Below are positions 47,624 through 57,849 of a stretch of DNA of 64,000 nucleotides, in pieces. Source of the stretch: Mesorhizobium sp. B2-1-8 (GTDB lineage Bacteria > Pseudomonadota > Alphaproteobacteria > Rhizobiales > Rhizobiaceae); NCBI RefSeq assembly GCF_006442545.2, contig NZ_CP083952.1:372001-436000 (forward strand), written 5' to 3'. The position numbers and the translations under genes are program-made. How positions within the stretch are numbered: position 1 is the stretch's first letter; each line of letters starts with the position of its first letter. A model generated the notes under the pieces. That model did not search any database. It saw nothing but the letters and a program-made list of their open reading frames with translations, and had not been told where the DNA came from.

Positions 47624-48463
47624 CTATTCGGCGGCAGCAAGGCGGGCCGAGCGCACGCCTTGCGCAAGGCCGCTGACCAGCGTGGCGACCGCCTCGGCCG
47701 GATCAGCGGTCTTTTCGCCCTTCGGCCCCAGCACATTGGCGACCGCATTGACGATCGCCGTGCCGACGACCACGCCGTCGGCGTTGGCGCCGATGACGCG
47801 CGCCTGTTCGGCGGTCTTGACACCGAAGCCGACGCAGACCGGCAGATTGGTGTGACCCTTGATGCGCTGGACCGCCGTGGCGACCTTGCCGGTGTCGGCA
47901 AGCGCCGAGCCGGTGATACCGGTCATCGACACGTAGTAGACGAAGCCGGACGTGTTCTGCAGCACCTTGGGCAGGCGCTTGTCGTCGGTGGTCGGCGTCG
48001 CCAGGCGGATAAAGTTAATGCCGGCCTTGAGCGCCGGGATGCAGAGTTCCTCGTCCATCTCCGGCGGCAGGTCGACGACGATCAGCCCATCGATGCCGCT
48101 GGCGATCGCGTCCTTCAGGAAACGGTCGACCCCGTAGATGTAGATCGGATTGTAGTAGCCCATCAGCACGATCGGCGTTTCATCGTCGCCGGCGCGGAAG
48201 TCCGAGGCCATCTTCAGCGTCTTGACCAGCGTCTGCCCGCCTTTCAGCGCCCTGAGGCCGGCGGCCTGAATCGCCGGGCCGTCGGCCATCGGGTCGGAAA
48301 ACGGCATGCCGAGCTCGATGACGTCGGAGCCTGCACCGGGCAGCGCCTTCATGATCGAAAGCGAGGTTTCATAGTCGGGGTCGCCACCCATGAAATAGGT
48401 GACGAGCGCCGGGCGGCCTTCGTTCTTGAGCTTCGCCATGCGGCGGTCGATGCGGGTCACCAT
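47624..48463 (-). CDS. trpA: Tryptophan synthase alpha chain
   Basis: A 279-residue TIM-barrel protein. The catalytic Glu is in [20 protein letters not shown], the Asp in [14 protein letters not shown], and the phosphate loops are [11 protein letters not shown] and [11 protein letters not shown]. It cleaves indole-glycerol phosphate and channels indole to TrpB. The open frame runs a further 129 codons upstream through trpB in another frame, so the start is set at the ATG two bases after the trpB stop. Co-translated with trpB. Confidence 0.96.
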   Translation of the reverse strand: MVTRIDRRMAKLKNEGRPALVTYFMGGDPDYETSLSIMKALPGAGSDVIELGMPFSDPMADGPAIQAAGLRALKGGQTLVKTLKMASDFRAGDDETPIVLMGYYNPIYIYGVDRFLKDAIASGIDGLIVVDLPPEMDEELCIPALKAGINFIRLATPTTDDKRLPKVLQNTSGFVYYVSMTGITGSALADTGKVATAVQRIKGHTNLPVCVGFGVKTAEQARVIGANADGVVVGTAIVNAVANVLGPKGEKTADPAEAVATLVSGLAQGVRSARLAAAE

Positions 48464-48465
48464 GA

Positions 48466-49686
<1,221 letters not shown>

Positions 49687-49714
49687 CGCCGATCTCCTGG
49701 TTCGAAAATACTGT

Positions 49715-50374
49715 TCAGGCGGCGCGGTCGCCCCGCGCGGCCCTGACGGCCCGGAAAAACTGTTCGATCAGCGCCGGATCCTTGATGCCCGGCGCGCTTT
49801 CCACGCCAGACGAAATGTCTATTGCGGGCGGATTGGCAAGCCGAAGGGCATCGCCGATGTTGGCGGCGTTGAGCCCACCGGAAAGCATGTAATCGATCCC
49901 GGCGTCAAGGCCGGCGAGAATGCGCCAGTCGAAGGTGACGCCATTGCCGCCCGGCAGCTCGGAGCCCCTCGGCGGCTTGGCGTCGAACAGGAAGCGATCG
50001 GCAACTCCGATGAACGGCCTGATCCGGTCGAGATCGGCGGCCTCGCTGAGCGGCAACGCCTTCATCACCGGCAGCCCATGGCGGGCTTTCAGTTCGGCCA
50101 CTCGCTCGGGGGTTTCGGAGCCATGCAGCTGCAGCATGTCGGGCTGCATCTTTTCCACGATTTCATCGAGGAAGGCGTCCTTCGCATCCACGGTGACGGC
50201 GACCGCCAAGGCCTTGCCACGCGCCGCTTCGCGCAGACGACCGGCTTCGACGGGCTCGACATAGCGCGGGCTTTTCGGAAAGAAAATGAACCCGACATGG
50301 CTGGCGCCGCCGGCAAGGGCCGCGGCCATTGCCTGGTCGGTTTTCAAGCCGCAGATTTTGATGTCGAGCGCCAT
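49715..50374 (-). CDS. trpF: Phosphoribosylanthranilate isomerase
   Basis: A 219-residue TIM barrel. [15 protein letters not shown] contains the catalytic Cys near residue 8, [15 protein letters not shown] and [20 protein letters not shown] include the catalytic Asp, and [14 protein letters not shown] is the phosphate-binding loop. It opens the trpFBA-accD-folC block on the minus strand, performing the step before indole-glycerol phosphate synthesis. The remaining trp genes are not in this window. Confidence 0.95.
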   Translation of the reverse strand: MALDIKICGLKTDQAMAAALAGGASHVGFIFFPKSPRYVEPVEAGRLREAARGKALAVAVTVDAKDAFLDEIVEKMQPDMLQLHGSETPERVAELKARHGLPVMKALPLSEAADLDRIRPFIGVADRFLFDAKPPRGSELPGGNGVTFDWRILAGLDAGIDYMLSGGLNAANIGDALRLANPPAIDISSGVESAPGIKDPALIEQFFRAVRAARGDRAA

Positions 50375-50486
50375 GGCGCGGGAATTGGCACGAAAAGCGC
50401 CAAGAGTCGAGAAAAAGCATGCTGTTTGCCGGCAAGGCCAAAGGCGCTACCTATTGAGGGATAGCATGCCAGGCGGGAGAAAGATC

Positions 50487-50705
50487 ATGGCCGACCAGAC
50501 CGTTGCCGAACTGAAGCAGAAGATCGCACAGGCGCGCGAGGTCATCGCGCATCTGATGGACAAGGCCGCCTTCAACGGCGCCGAAGCGCATCGGGCGCTG
50601 GATTATTTCGGCGGCGACGCCTTCGACCGGAATTTTCTGCCCTGGCCTCATCATGGCGAAGAGGGATTGCGGCCAGAGGAGCTCAACGCGGCGAATGACG
50701 ACTAG
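50487..50705 (+). CDS. Small conserved-looking hypothetical protein
   Basis: A 72-residue acidic protein starting MADQTVAELKQKIAQAREVI, an amphipathic helix, then RALDYFGGDAFDRNFLPWPH. No family is recognised. A clean GGGAGA ribosome-binding site lies seven bases before the ATG, and codon use is like that of surrounding core genes, so it is probably real. It is divergent from trpF and its end is only 4 bp from the convergent metallopeptidase gene. An earlier in-frame start is not preferred because it would cover the trpF promoter region. Confidence 0.6.
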   Translation: MADQTVAELKQKIAQAREVIAHLMDKAAFNGAEAHRALDYFGGDAFDRNFLPWPHHGEEGLRPEELNAANDD

Positions 50706-50709
50706 CAGC

Positions 50710-51468
50710 CTACTCGAACGCGATCGCCTGCAGCGCTCCGCCATTGCGCTTCAGCCAATCCTTGCAGCGGTCGGTGTCGGGGCAGAGTTTTTCGCACAAT
50801 TTCCAGAATTTCGGCCCGTGGTTCATCTCCTTGAGATGCGCCACTTCGTGCGCGACGAGGTAGTTGATGACCGGCTGCGGCGCCATCATGATGCGCCAAG
50901 AAAAGGAGAGATTGCCTTCGGAGGTGCAAGAGCCCCAGCGGCTGGAGGTGTCCTTGTAGCGGATCGCCTTGGCGCGCTTGCCGAGCGCCTCGGTGTGTCT
51001 GACGACCAGCTTCTCGATCTCCTTCTTGGCCTCGCGCTTCAAGAAATCGGCGATGCGGCGCGGCAGATGGATGCGCTCGCCATGCACGATCAGCAGCGGA
51101 CCGCGCTCGTCGCGCGATATGGTGACGGTGCCGCGCTTTGACGGCTCATGCACGATGCGGTGGGCCACGCCGCGTACCGGAATCTTGATGCCGGGTCGCA
51201 CCTGCGGCCGTGTCGGCACCTTGGCCAGCCGCTGCTCCAGCCAGTCCTGGTGGCGGTCGAGGAACCTGTCCACCTCGCCGCGGCGCAGGCCTGGCGGGAC
51301 GGTGATGCGCAGGCCTTGACCGCCGGAATCGATGCGCAGCGTCAGGCGCTTTGCCCTGGCGCTCTCGACGATCTTGAGCGGCAGGGTGCGGCCGGCGACA
51401 CAGTATTCCCTCTCCACGGCAGGCGTGGGTTTGGGCTTCGTCAGATTGCGGAAGAACCCGATGGTCAT
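50710..51468 (-). CDS. YgjP-like M48-type metallopeptidase
   Basis: A 252-residue protein of the YgjP/DUF45 metallopeptidase-like family. The zinc motif is HEVAHLKEMNHGPKFWKL near residue 205 (H-E-x-x-H). Upstream are SRWGSCTSEGNLSFSWRIMM, the other family signature, and an N-terminal beta-rich region with LRIDSGGQGLRITVPPGL. No signal peptide or membrane helix is seen, so it is cytoplasmic. Substrates of this family are not well established. It lies downstream of the DUF2852 gene, on the same strand beyond a terminator. Confidence 0.88.
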   Translation of the reverse strand: MTIGFFRNLTKPKPTPAVEREYCVAGRTLPLKIVESARAKRLTLRIDSGGQGLRITVPPGLRRGEVDRFLDRHQDWLEQRLAKVPTRPQVRPGIKIPVRGVAHRIVHEPSKRGTVTISRDERGPLLIVHGERIHLPRRIADFLKREAKKEIEKLVVRHTEALGKRAKAIRYKDTSSRWGSCTSEGNLSFSWRIMMAPQPVINYLVAHEVAHLKEMNHGPKFWKLCEKLCPDTDRCKDWLKRNGGALQAIAFE

Positions 51469-51504
51469 GGCAGGACGATACGCGATTCGAGGAAAACGAA
51501 TAGA

Positions 51505-51539
51505 ACAAAAAAGAAACGGCGCCGCTCACGCGACGCCGT
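51505..51539 (-). terminator. Rho-independent terminator after the DUF2852 gene
   Basis: On the minus strand ACGGCG (51539-51534) pairs with CGCCGT (51521-51516) around a 12-base loop that can partly pair (GCG/CGC), followed by TTCTTTTTTG. It starts 28 bp after the DUF2852 stop. Confidence 0.75.
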
Positions 51540-51566
51540 CATCCTACCTTGGCTTGTCGCTAGGCC

Positions 51567-52049
51567 TCAGTCGTCGAGCAGGTTCGAGCCTTTGCCACGC
51601 TTGGTGGGGGTCGTTCCGGTGCTCGGATCGGTCTTGGTCGGAGCGGTCGACTTGTTGCGGTTGGCCATGAACCGGTCGAATTCGTCCTGGTCCTTGGCGC
51701 GGCGCAATTCGCGGGCATACTCGTCGAATTGCGTCAGCATCTCGTCGAGCTTGCGGCGCTCTTCGTTCAGGCGCTCAAGCTCCTTTTCGCGCCAGTCGTC
51801 GAAAGCGACGTTGCCGGTGCGGGCGGAGCCGTGGCCCCAGCGCGCGGCCTTGTCGGAACCACGGCGGCAGCCGGCGAAGATGCCGTCGGTCGCGCGGTTG
51901 ACGTCACGCTTGAAGCCCTCGAGCCGGTCGCCCCAGATAATGTAGGCGAGCATGGCGAAGCCGAGCGGCCAGAACACCATGAAGCCGATCACCATCAACG
52001 CGATGGTCGCCGGCGTCCAAGCCGGGCGGATCAATGCAGATGTGTTCAT
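51567..52049 (-). CDS. DUF2852 membrane protein
   Basis: A 160-residue protein matching the DUF2852 pattern: one or two N-terminal helices (ALMVIGFMVFWPLGFAMLAY, residues about 15-40), a GDRLEGFKRDVN segment, then a charged coiled-coil region about residues 82-130 (WREKELERLNEERRKLDEML) and a low-complexity Thr/Pro/Lys tail ending GSNLLDD. Function unknown. It is common in Rhizobiales. Followed by a terminator. Confidence 0.85.
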   Translation of the reverse strand: MNTSALIRPAWTPATIALMVIGFMVFWPLGFAMLAYIIWGDRLEGFKRDVNRATDGIFAGCRRGSDKAARWGHGSARTGNVAFDDWREKELERLNEERRKLDEMLTQFDEYARELRRAKDQDEFDRFMANRNKSTAPTKTDPSTGTTPTKRGKGSNLLDD

Positions 52050-52124
52050 TTTCTCCCATTCCTTCGGTTGGAGACAGCCACAACCGGCTGCGTGGAATCG
52101 AAATGGGAAGGCGAAAACGGCGAT

Positions 52125-53315
52125 TCAAGACAATGTCGGCCAAAACCGGACAAGCTTCTGAAATGATTGTCGCTTTTTGAGCATATCAAGGGAAAGAACG
52201 GCCAAGCCGGCGATCAGGCCCCAAAAAGCCGCACCGACGCCGAACAGCGTCAGCCCGGAGGCGGTGACGACGAAGGTGACGGTGGCGGCCATGCGGTCGC
52301 CCTCATCCTTGAGCGCGATCCCCAGCGCGTTGGCAAGCGAGGCCATCAGCGCGAGACCCGCCACCAGCACGATCAGGCTCTGCGGCAGGACGGCGAAGAT
52401 CGCCACCAGCGAAGCTCCGAAAATCGCGAAGATCAGATAGGCAAGTGCATAGAACGGGCCGGTCTTCCAGCGTTCAGCCGGATCGGGATGGACGTCAGGC
52501 CCGGTGCAGATGGCCGCCGAGATCGCCGCCAGATTGGTGGTTCCGGCCCCAAACGGCGCCGACAGGAGCGAAAACAGGCCGGTGATGCCGATCAGCGGGC
52601 CGGGCTCCGGGTGGTACCCCGCGGCGCGCAGCACGGCGAGGCCGGAAAGGTTCTGCGAGGCCATGGTGACGAGATAGAGCGGCAGTGCGAGACCGATGAT
52701 CGCCTTGGCTGTGAAATGCGGAGCAATAAACGTCAGTGTCGACAGTTCGGGCGCGGGCAAGCCGCCGACACGGCCGGTCAGGAAGGCGGCAAGGCCGCCG
52801 CCGACCAGCACCGCCAGTACCGACAGCGCCGGATTGAACAGCCGGATGACAAAGAATGCCGCGATCAGCGGCAGGATGAGCCAAGGGTCCGCCGGGATGG
52901 CCTTCATGGCGTTGATGGCGAAGGTGACGACGATGCCGGCCAGCATGCCGGAAGCGACCGAAGCCGGTATTCTCGATATCAGCCGGGTCAGCGGCCCGAA
53001 CAGGCCGGTCGCGACCAGCAGGATACCGGTGACGATATAGGCGCCGACGGCCTCGCCCATCGAAAAGCCGCTCGAGGCGGCGACCAGTGCCAGTCCCGGC
53101 GTCGACCAGGCGGTGATGACAGGCATTTTCGTGCGCCATGACAGCCACAGGCACTCGACCGTCATGGCCAGACAAATCGCCGTCACACCGCTCGCCGTCT
53201 CGACCTGCGTCGCGCCGACCGCCTTGGCGGCGGCGATGACGATGGCCAGAGTGCCGCCAAAGCCGACGATGGCCGCGACGAAGGCGGAGACCGGGATGGA
53301 AAGACGCACCGTCAT
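52125..53315 (-). CDS. BenE-family (benzoate/H+ symporter-like) transporter
   Basis: A 396-residue polytopic membrane protein with about twelve hydrophobic segments. Signatures of the BenE family include PVITAWSTPGLALVAASSGF and GAPFGAGTTNLAAISAAICTGPDVHPDP. BenE-type proteins are related to nucleobase/sulfate exchangers and in some bacteria import benzoate; no benzoate catabolic genes are nearby, so the substrate is open. The start overlaps the stop of the upstream alpha/beta-hydrolase gene by four bases, implying one transcript. Confidence 0.87.
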   Translation of the reverse strand: MTVRLSIPVSAFVAAIVGFGGTLAIVIAAAKAVGATQVETASGVTAICLAMTVECLWLSWRTKMPVITAWSTPGLALVAASSGFSMGEAVGAYIVTGILLVATGLFGPLTRLISRIPASVASGMLAGIVVTFAINAMKAIPADPWLILPLIAAFFVIRLFNPALSVLAVLVGGGLAAFLTGRVGGLPAPELSTLTFIAPHFTAKAIIGLALPLYLVTMASQNLSGLAVLRAAGYHPEPGPLIGITGLFSLLSAPFGAGTTNLAAISAAICTGPDVHPDPAERWKTGPFYALAYLIFAIFGASLVAIFAVLPQSLIVLVAGLALMASLANALGIALKDEGDRMAATVTFVVTASGLTLFGVGAAFWGLIAGLAVLSLDMLKKRQSFQKLVRFWPTLS

Positions 53316-54079
53316 TTGCCCCGTCCGGCCATGTCGCCGACGGCCCGCACCAGCATGTCGAGGTCTTGCGGCCGCGACAGGCGATGGTCGCCGTCAGGAA
53401 TCAGCGACAGCGTGACATCGTCGGCCGGCAGCAGGCTGACCAGCCTCAAGGCGTGGCTCGACGGCACGTCCGCATCGGCCAGCCCCTGCAAGATGTGAAC
53501 CGGGCAATGCGTGTCGATCGGCCCGGTCATCACCCGGTTTTCCCGCCCATCCTCGATCAGGGCGCGGGTATAAATGTAAGGCTCCGCGGAATAGTCCGAC
53601 GGCTCCGCGAAGTAGCCCTTTTTGGCGAGCTCGCGCTTCTGCGCCTTGGTCAGCGCCGGTTCGACCAATTCACTGGTGAAATCCGGCGCCGGCGCCAGCA
53701 GCACCATGCCGACGACGCTTGCGTCGCCCGCCTTGCGCAATTCCTGCACCATGCGCAGCGCGATCCAGGCACCCATCGACGAACCGACCAGGACCTGATC
53801 GCCCTTGGCGAAGTGCCGGAAAACCGCAAGGCTTTGCGCGAGCCAGGTCGAAATCGTACCTTCGGCGAAGGCGCCGCCGGATTCGCCATGGCCAGAGTAG
53901 TCGTGCCGCAGGAAGGCACGGCCTTCCCGTGCCGCCCAGTCCGACAGCGTCTCGGCCTTCGTGCCCAGCATGTCCGACTTGTAGCCGCCGAGCCAGACGA
54001 TGCCGGGCGTCGAGCCGCCCGCGTGGCGCACGGCGATATCGGATCCATCAACATCGAGAAAGGTCGGAGCGGCGGTCAT
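53312..54079 (-). CDS. Alpha/beta-hydrolase
   Basis: A 255-residue alpha/beta-hydrolase. The nucleophile elbow is LVGSSMGAWIALRM (Ser near residue 97), the oxyanion strand is VWLGGYKSDM near residue 32, FLRHDYSGHGESGG follows, and the last His is in PDGDHRLSRPQ. This set matches the carboxylesterase/thioesterase-like group close to mammalian ABHD10. An in-frame ATG 31 codons upstream is not preferred because those residues are low-complexity and basic. Coupled to the BenE-type gene; a joint role is not evident. Confidence 0.85.
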   Translation of the reverse strand: MTAAPTFLDVDGSDIAVRHAGGSTPGIVWLGGYKSDMLGTKAETLSDWAAREGRAFLRHDYSGHGESGGAFAEGTISTWLAQSLAVFRHFAKGDQVLVGSSMGAWIALRMVQELRKAGDASVVGMVLLAPAPDFTSELVEPALTKAQKRELAKKGYFAEPSDYSAEPYIYTRALIEDGRENRVMTGPIDTHCPVHILQGLADADVPSSHALRLVSLLPADDVTLSLIPDGDHRLSRPQDLDMLVRAVGDMAGRGK

Positions 54080-54211
54080 GGCTGTGGGGCGGTCCTGATT
54101 TTTTTCACGCCTCGCTTTTGGCACGGCCAAAGGCAAGGCGGAAAGTGCTCGCGATGTTTCTTTGCTTGGCACAGGCTCGTGATCAGGTGATTTCTTGAGA
54201 ACGCTGTGCTA

Positions 54212-54240
54212 TTGACTTGCGCCGCGCGCTTCCCACATTG
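54212..54240 (+). promoter_or_regulatory. Possible sigma-70 promoter of infC
   Basis: TTGACT (54212-54217) and ACATTG (54235-54240) with a 17-bp spacer, about 60 bp before the infC start. The -35 is strong; the -10 is weak, as is frequent in this group. Confidence 0.35.
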
Positions 54241-54299
54241 GCGCGTCCACACACAGATTTGTACGAACCCCGAACGAAACGGCCAAGGAGACCACGACC

Positions 54300-54836
54300 A
54301 TTCGCAGACCTTTCAAAGCAGCGGCGCCGACCAAGGATGGGCCGCGCTCCAACCGTGATATCCGGGTTCCCCGGGTCCAGCTTATCGACGCCGAAGGCCA
54401 GAACCGTGGCGATGTTTCCATCAACGACGCATTGCTGCTCGCCGAAGAGGCCGGGCTCGATCTGGTCGAGATATCGCCCAACGCGGTGCCGCCCGTCGTA
54501 AAAATCCTCGATCTCGGCAAATTGAAATACGCCAACCAGAAGAAGGCGGCCGAGGCGCGCAAGAACCAGAAGGTCATCGAGATCAAGGAGATCAAGATGC
54601 GCCCGAACATCGACAGCCACGACTATGAGACCAAGATGAAGGCGGTCCGCCGCTTCTTCGAGGAAGGCGACAAGGTCAAGCTGACGCTGCGCTTCCGCGG
54701 CCGCGAGATGGCGCATATGGAACTCGGCATGCAGCTTCTGAACAAGGTGCGCGAGGAGGTGGCGACCATCGCCAAGGTGGAAGCCGAGCCGAAGCTCGAA
54801 GGCCGCCAGATGATGATGGTGCTGGCGCCGCGCTAA
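54300..54836 (+). CDS. infC: Translation initiation factor IF-3 with AUU start codon
   Basis: A 178-residue IF-3. The N-terminal domain starts [20 protein letters not shown] and contains [20 protein letters not shown]; the C-terminal domain has [16 protein letters not shown] and [17 protein letters not shown]. No ATG, GTG or TTG lies in frame early enough; translation must begin at ATT (54300), nine bases after AAGGAG. The AUU start is the classic device for IF-3 autoregulation, because IF-3 rejects non-canonical start codons. It is followed by a hairpin, and rpmI-rplT lie 1 kb downstream beyond an intervening methyltransferase-like gene. Confidence 0.95.
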   Translation: MRRPFKAAAPTKDGPRSNRDIRVPRVQLIDAEGQNRGDVSINDALLLAEEAGLDLVEISPNAVPPVVKILDLGKLKYANQKKAAEARKNQKVIEIKEIKMRPNIDSHDYETKMKAVRRFFEEGDKVKLTLRFRGREMAHMELGMQLLNKVREEVATIAKVEAEPKLEGRQMMMVLAPR

Positions 54837-54930
54837 GCCTGCGTTGGCGTGAAGTGCCTGAGATCACGGCACGGTCACGAAAAGGTTAGGCGGGCAGCCG
54901 CACTCTAAATCCGCCTGAATTGTGATACAG

Positions 54931-54956
54931 GGCGTCCCGACGACCGGCGGGACGCC
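54931..54956 (+). terminator. Terminator-like hairpin after infC
   Basis: GGCGTCCC (54931-54938) and GGGACGCC (54949-54956) form a perfect 8-bp stem with a 10-base loop, about 95 bp past infC. The following TATTCCT is a poor U-tract, so efficiency is uncertain. Confidence 0.6.
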
Positions 54957-55012
54957 TATTCCTGGCTAAAGCTGCGATCGCCGGCTAAGCTCCTCGACGA
55001 TCGGATCCCAAC

Positions 55013-55639
55013 TTGGACACAGAATACAAACACGGGCTGGGCAACTACCAGCAGATGCGCCGGCTGGTGCTTGCCGTGCTCGTGGTGGTGCTGTTTCTCG
55101 CGCTGCTGTTCGGCCAGTCGACCTTCCCGCCCGACACGCCGGTGCACGAATCGATCGAGATGTTCGGCGTGCTGTTGATTTTCCTCGGCATCGTCGGGCG
55201 CCTCTGGGCGACGCTCTACATCGGGGGGCGCAAATCATCCGAGGTGGTGACCGGCGGGCCCTATTCGATCACCCGCAACCCGCTCTATGTGTTCTCGACC
55301 GTGGCCGCCGCCGGTGTCGGCGCGCAGATCGGCTCGTTCTCAGGCATCGTCCTTTTCGCGGTCCTGTGCGCGGGCGCCTTCCACATCGTCATCCTGCGCG
55401 AGGAGAAATTCCTCAAGGAAGCGCTCGGCGCGCCGTATGCCGACTATCTGGCGCGCGTGCCGCGCTTCTTCCCCAGGCTTTCGCTCTACCAGGAAGGCGA
55501 CACCGGCAGCTTCAAGCCGCGCCTGCTTTTGACCACACTGCTCGACGGGCTGGTATTCCTGATCGCTCTGCCGGCTTTTGAGCTGATCGACGGCGCTCAG
55601 CTATCGGGTATGCTGCCGGTGTGGTTCAGGCTGCCCTGA
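55013..55639 (+). CDS. Isoprenylcysteine carboxyl methyltransferase-like membrane protein
   Basis: A 208-residue membrane protein with four to five helices. VVTGGPYSITRNPLYVFSTV is the motif of the ICMT/PEMT-type methyltransferases, and the following REEKFLKEALGAPYADYLAR matches the conserved acidic/Tyr segment binding S-adenosylmethionine. Substrate unknown; in bacteria such proteins probably methylate lipids or small isoprenoids. The start codon is TTG at 55013 with a weak ribosome-binding site. It separates infC from rpmI-rplT, genes that are adjacent in many bacteria. Confidence 0.8.
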   Translation: MDTEYKHGLGNYQQMRRLVLAVLVVVLFLALLFGQSTFPPDTPVHESIEMFGVLLIFLGIVGRLWATLYIGGRKSSEVVTGGPYSITRNPLYVFSTVAAAGVGAQIGSFSGIVLFAVLCAGAFHIVILREEKFLKEALGAPYADYLARVPRFFPRLSLYQEGDTGSFKPRLLLTTLLDGLVFLIALPAFELIDGAQLSGMLPVWFRLP

Positions 55640-55714
55640 CCAGGGACGGTGCGTCGCACGGCTTCGGGTGTTGCGCCCGGGCCATCTTTGATCTATAGCA
55701 CCGCCGTTCCAAGA

Positions 55715-55746
55715 AAACCGCCCGGCAGGGCATGCCGTGGCGGTTT
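55715..55746 (+). promoter_or_regulatory. Extended hairpin in the rpmI leader
   Basis: AAACCGCC (55715-55722) pairs with GGCGGTTT (55739-55746), and inside it CGGCA pairs with TGCCG around GGGCA: 13 bp with one mismatch, about 75 bp before rpmI. It is followed by CATTTGCTTTT. It may be a leader terminator or the control structure for L20 autoregulation of rpmI-rplT; which one cannot be told. Confidence 0.55.
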
Positions 55747-55822
55747 CATTTGCTTTTCGGGCTTTGGTCGGCCCGAAGCGAACAAGAAGCGCGATCGTGC
55801 GCCAACAATACGGAGTAGCAAA

Positions 55823-56026
55823 ATGCCCAAGATGAAGACCAAATCGGCCGCCAAGAAGCGGTTCAAGATCACAGGTACGGGTAAAGTCCTGTCGGCTGCG
55901 GCCGGCAAGCGTCACGGCATGATCAAGCGTTCCAACAAGTTCATTCGAAATGCCCGCGGCACGATGGTTCTGGCTGAACCGGATGGCAAGAAGGTCATCA
56001 AGAATTTTCTTCCGAACGGCCTTTAA
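55823..56026 (+). CDS. rpmI: 50S ribosomal protein L35
   Basis: A 67-residue basic ribosomal protein starting [20 protein letters not shown] and containing [20 protein letters not shown]. The frame is open much further upstream, but L35 proteins start with MPKMKTK, and CGGAG lies eight bases before this ATG. It is followed 19 bp later by rplT. A long hairpin in the leader probably contributes to regulation. Confidence 0.97.
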   Translation: MPKMKTKSAAKKRFKITGTGKVLSAAAGKRHGMIKRSNKFIRNARGTMVLAEPDGKKVIKNFLPNGL

Positions 56027-56045
56027 GTTTTAAGGAGATCATGAC

Positions 56046-56447
56046 ATGGCACGCGTAAAGAGAGGCGTCACCTCGCACGCCAAGCACAAGAAGGTCCTGA
56101 AAGCCGCCAAGGGTTTTTACGGCCGCCGCAAGAACACCATCCGCATCGCCAAGCAGGCGGTGGAAAAGTCGCTGCAGTACGCTTACCGCGACCGCAAGAA
56201 CCGCAAGCGCTCGTTCCGCGCGCTGTGGATCCAGCGCATCAACGCCGCGACCCACGAGCACGGCCTGACCTATGGCCGCTTCATCGACGGTTTGAACAAG
56301 GCCGGCATCGAGATCGATCGCAAGATCCTGTCCGACATGGCCATCCACGAGCCGCAGGCTTTCGCTGCCCTGGTCGCCAAGGCCAAGGTCGCGCTCGAAT
56401 ATCTGAAGAACACCACGCCGAACGCTTTTGAGAGCGCTGTCGCCTAG
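56046..56447 (+). CDS. rplT: 50S ribosomal protein L20
   Basis: A 133-residue L20, with the very basic N-terminal extension [20 protein letters not shown] and the globular domain [20 protein letters not shown]. It is needed early in 50S assembly and in many bacteria represses its own operon by binding the leader RNA. AAGGAG is placed seven bases before the ATG. Two palindromic repeats begin right at its stop codon and a strong terminator lies 150 bp later. Confidence 0.98.
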   Translation: MARVKRGVTSHAKHKKVLKAAKGFYGRRKNTIRIAKQAVEKSLQYAYRDRKNRKRSFRALWIQRINAATHEHGLTYGRFIDGLNKAGIEIDRKILSDMAIHEPQAFAALVAKAKVALEYLKNTTPNAFESAVA

Positions 56448-56551
56448 AGCATGATGCCAAAAAGTTTCTGACTTTTTGGACAACATCATGCTCCAGGGAA
56501 ATTAGCGAGGAGCGCGATCTTTTCCGAAAAGTCTGCAACTTTTCGGGATCG
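56447..56551. repeat. Two adjacent rhizobial palindromic elements after rplT
   Basis: First unit: GAGCATGATG (56447-56456) pairs with CATCATGCTC (56484-56493), enclosing CCAAAAAGT/ACTTTTTGG. Second unit: CGATC (56515) pairs with GATCG (ending 56551), enclosing CCGAAAAGT/ACTTTTCGG. The shared inner arms show that they are two diverged copies of one element. From general knowledge such GAGCATGAT palindromes are abundant in Rhizobiales intergenic regions. Confidence 0.8.
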
Positions 56552-56599
56552 GGCTCCGAGCCCAGCGCTTCCCAAGCACTTTCGACACTTGATTTGGGG

Positions 56600-56636
56600 A
56601 ACCCGCGCTGGCACGGCTGGCGCGGGTTCTTTTTTT
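56600..56636 (+). terminator. Strong Rho-independent terminator between rplT and pheS
   Basis: AACCCGCGC (56600-56608) and GCGCGGGTT (56620-56628) form a 9-bp stem followed by C and seven T. It lies 150 bp past rplT and about 70 bp before pheS, so it either ends the rplT transcript or acts as an attenuator for pheST. No Phe-rich leader peptide was seen. Confidence 0.92.
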
Positions 56637-56708
56637 GACCCTGATGTAACCAAAATGGTGACGAACGAACCGAAATGGTGTCGGTCGCCCGATCAAGAAA
56701 GCTTCCCC

Positions 56709-57806
56709 GTGAACGCCACTGCTGGAAATCTTGAAGCCCTGGAAGCCTCTCTGCTTGCCGACATCGCCTCGGCCGCCGACGAGGCGTCGATCGAGGCCGT
56801 GCGCGTCTCCGCGCTTGGCAAGAAGGGCTCGGTCTCCGAAATGCTGAAGACGCTTGGCGCGATGAGCGCCGAGGAACGGCAGGTGAAGGGCCCTGCCATC
56901 AACGGCCTCAAGAACCGCGTCACCGATGCGCTGACCGCGCGCAAGGTGGAACTGAAGGACGTGGCGATCGCAGCACGGCTTGCCGCCGAGAAGGTCGACG
57001 TGACGCTGCCGGTGCGGCAGTCGCCGGCCGAGCGCGGCCGCATCCATCCGATCAGCCAGGTCATCGACGAGATCGCGGCGATCTTCGGCGATCTCGGTTT
57101 CGCCATTGCCGAAGGTCCTGACATCGAGACCGACTATTACAATTTCACGGCGCTGAATTTTCCCGACGGCCACCCGGCGCGCGAGATGCACGACACCTTC
57201 TTCTTCCAGCCGGACGAGAAGGGCGAACGGAAGCTTTTGCGCACCCACACGTCGCCGGTGCAGATCCGCACCATGGAGAAGCAGAAGCCGCCGATCCGTA
57301 TCGTCATTCCGGGCAAGACCTACCGGCAGGATTCCGACGCCACCCACTCGCCGATGTTCCATCAGGTCGAGGGGCTGGTGATCGACAAGTCGGCCAACGT
57401 CGCCAACATGAAGTGGGTGCTGGAAGAGTTCTGCAAAGCATTCTTCGAAGTGCCGCAGGTCAAGATGCGCTTCCGGCCGTCCTTCTTCCCGTTCACCGAG
57501 CCGAGCCTCGAGGTCGACATCCAGTGCGACCGCTCGCGGCCGGGCGAAGTGCGCTTCGGCGAAGGCTCCGACTGGATGGAGATCCTCGGCTGCGGCATGG
57601 TGCACCCCAACGTGCTCAGGGCCGGCGGGCTCGATCCCGACGAATATCAAGGCTTTGCCTGGGGCATGGGCATCGACCGCATCGCCATGCTGAAATACGG
57701 CATGCCGGACCTGCGCGCCTTCTTCGACGCGGATGTGCGCTGGCTGTCGCATTACGGCTTCAGGCCGCTCGACATGCCGACGCTGTTCGGAGGCCTGAGC
57801 GCGTGA
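56709..57806 (+). CDS. pheS: Phenylalanine-tRNA ligase alpha subunit
   Basis: A 365-residue class-II synthetase subunit. The N-terminal coiled coil (residues about 5-85) has [18 protein letters not shown]. Motif 2 is [14 protein letters not shown] with [18 protein letters not shown], and motif 3 is [14 protein letters not shown] near the C-terminus. The frame is open upstream and an ATG at 56655 would add 18 residues; the GTG at 56709 gives the usual family length. Followed by pheT after 43 bp. The start remains uncertain by a few codons. Confidence 0.95.
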   Translation: MNATAGNLEALEASLLADIASAADEASIEAVRVSALGKKGSVSEMLKTLGAMSAEERQVKGPAINGLKNRVTDALTARKVELKDVAIAARLAAEKVDVTLPVRQSPAERGRIHPISQVIDEIAAIFGDLGFAIAEGPDIETDYYNFTALNFPDGHPAREMHDTFFFQPDEKGERKLLRTHTSPVQIRTMEKQKPPIRIVIPGKTYRQDSDATHSPMFHQVEGLVIDKSANVANMKWVLEEFCKAFFEVPQVKMRFRPSFFPFTEPSLEVDIQCDRSRPGEVRFGEGSDWMEILGCGMVHPNVLRAGGLDPDEYQGFAWGMGIDRIAMLKYGMPDLRAFFDADVRWLSHYGFRPLDMPTLFGGLSA

Positions 57807-57849
57807 CGGTCCTGAAGACTCCTGCTGCCAGCTATTACGGAACAGTCCA

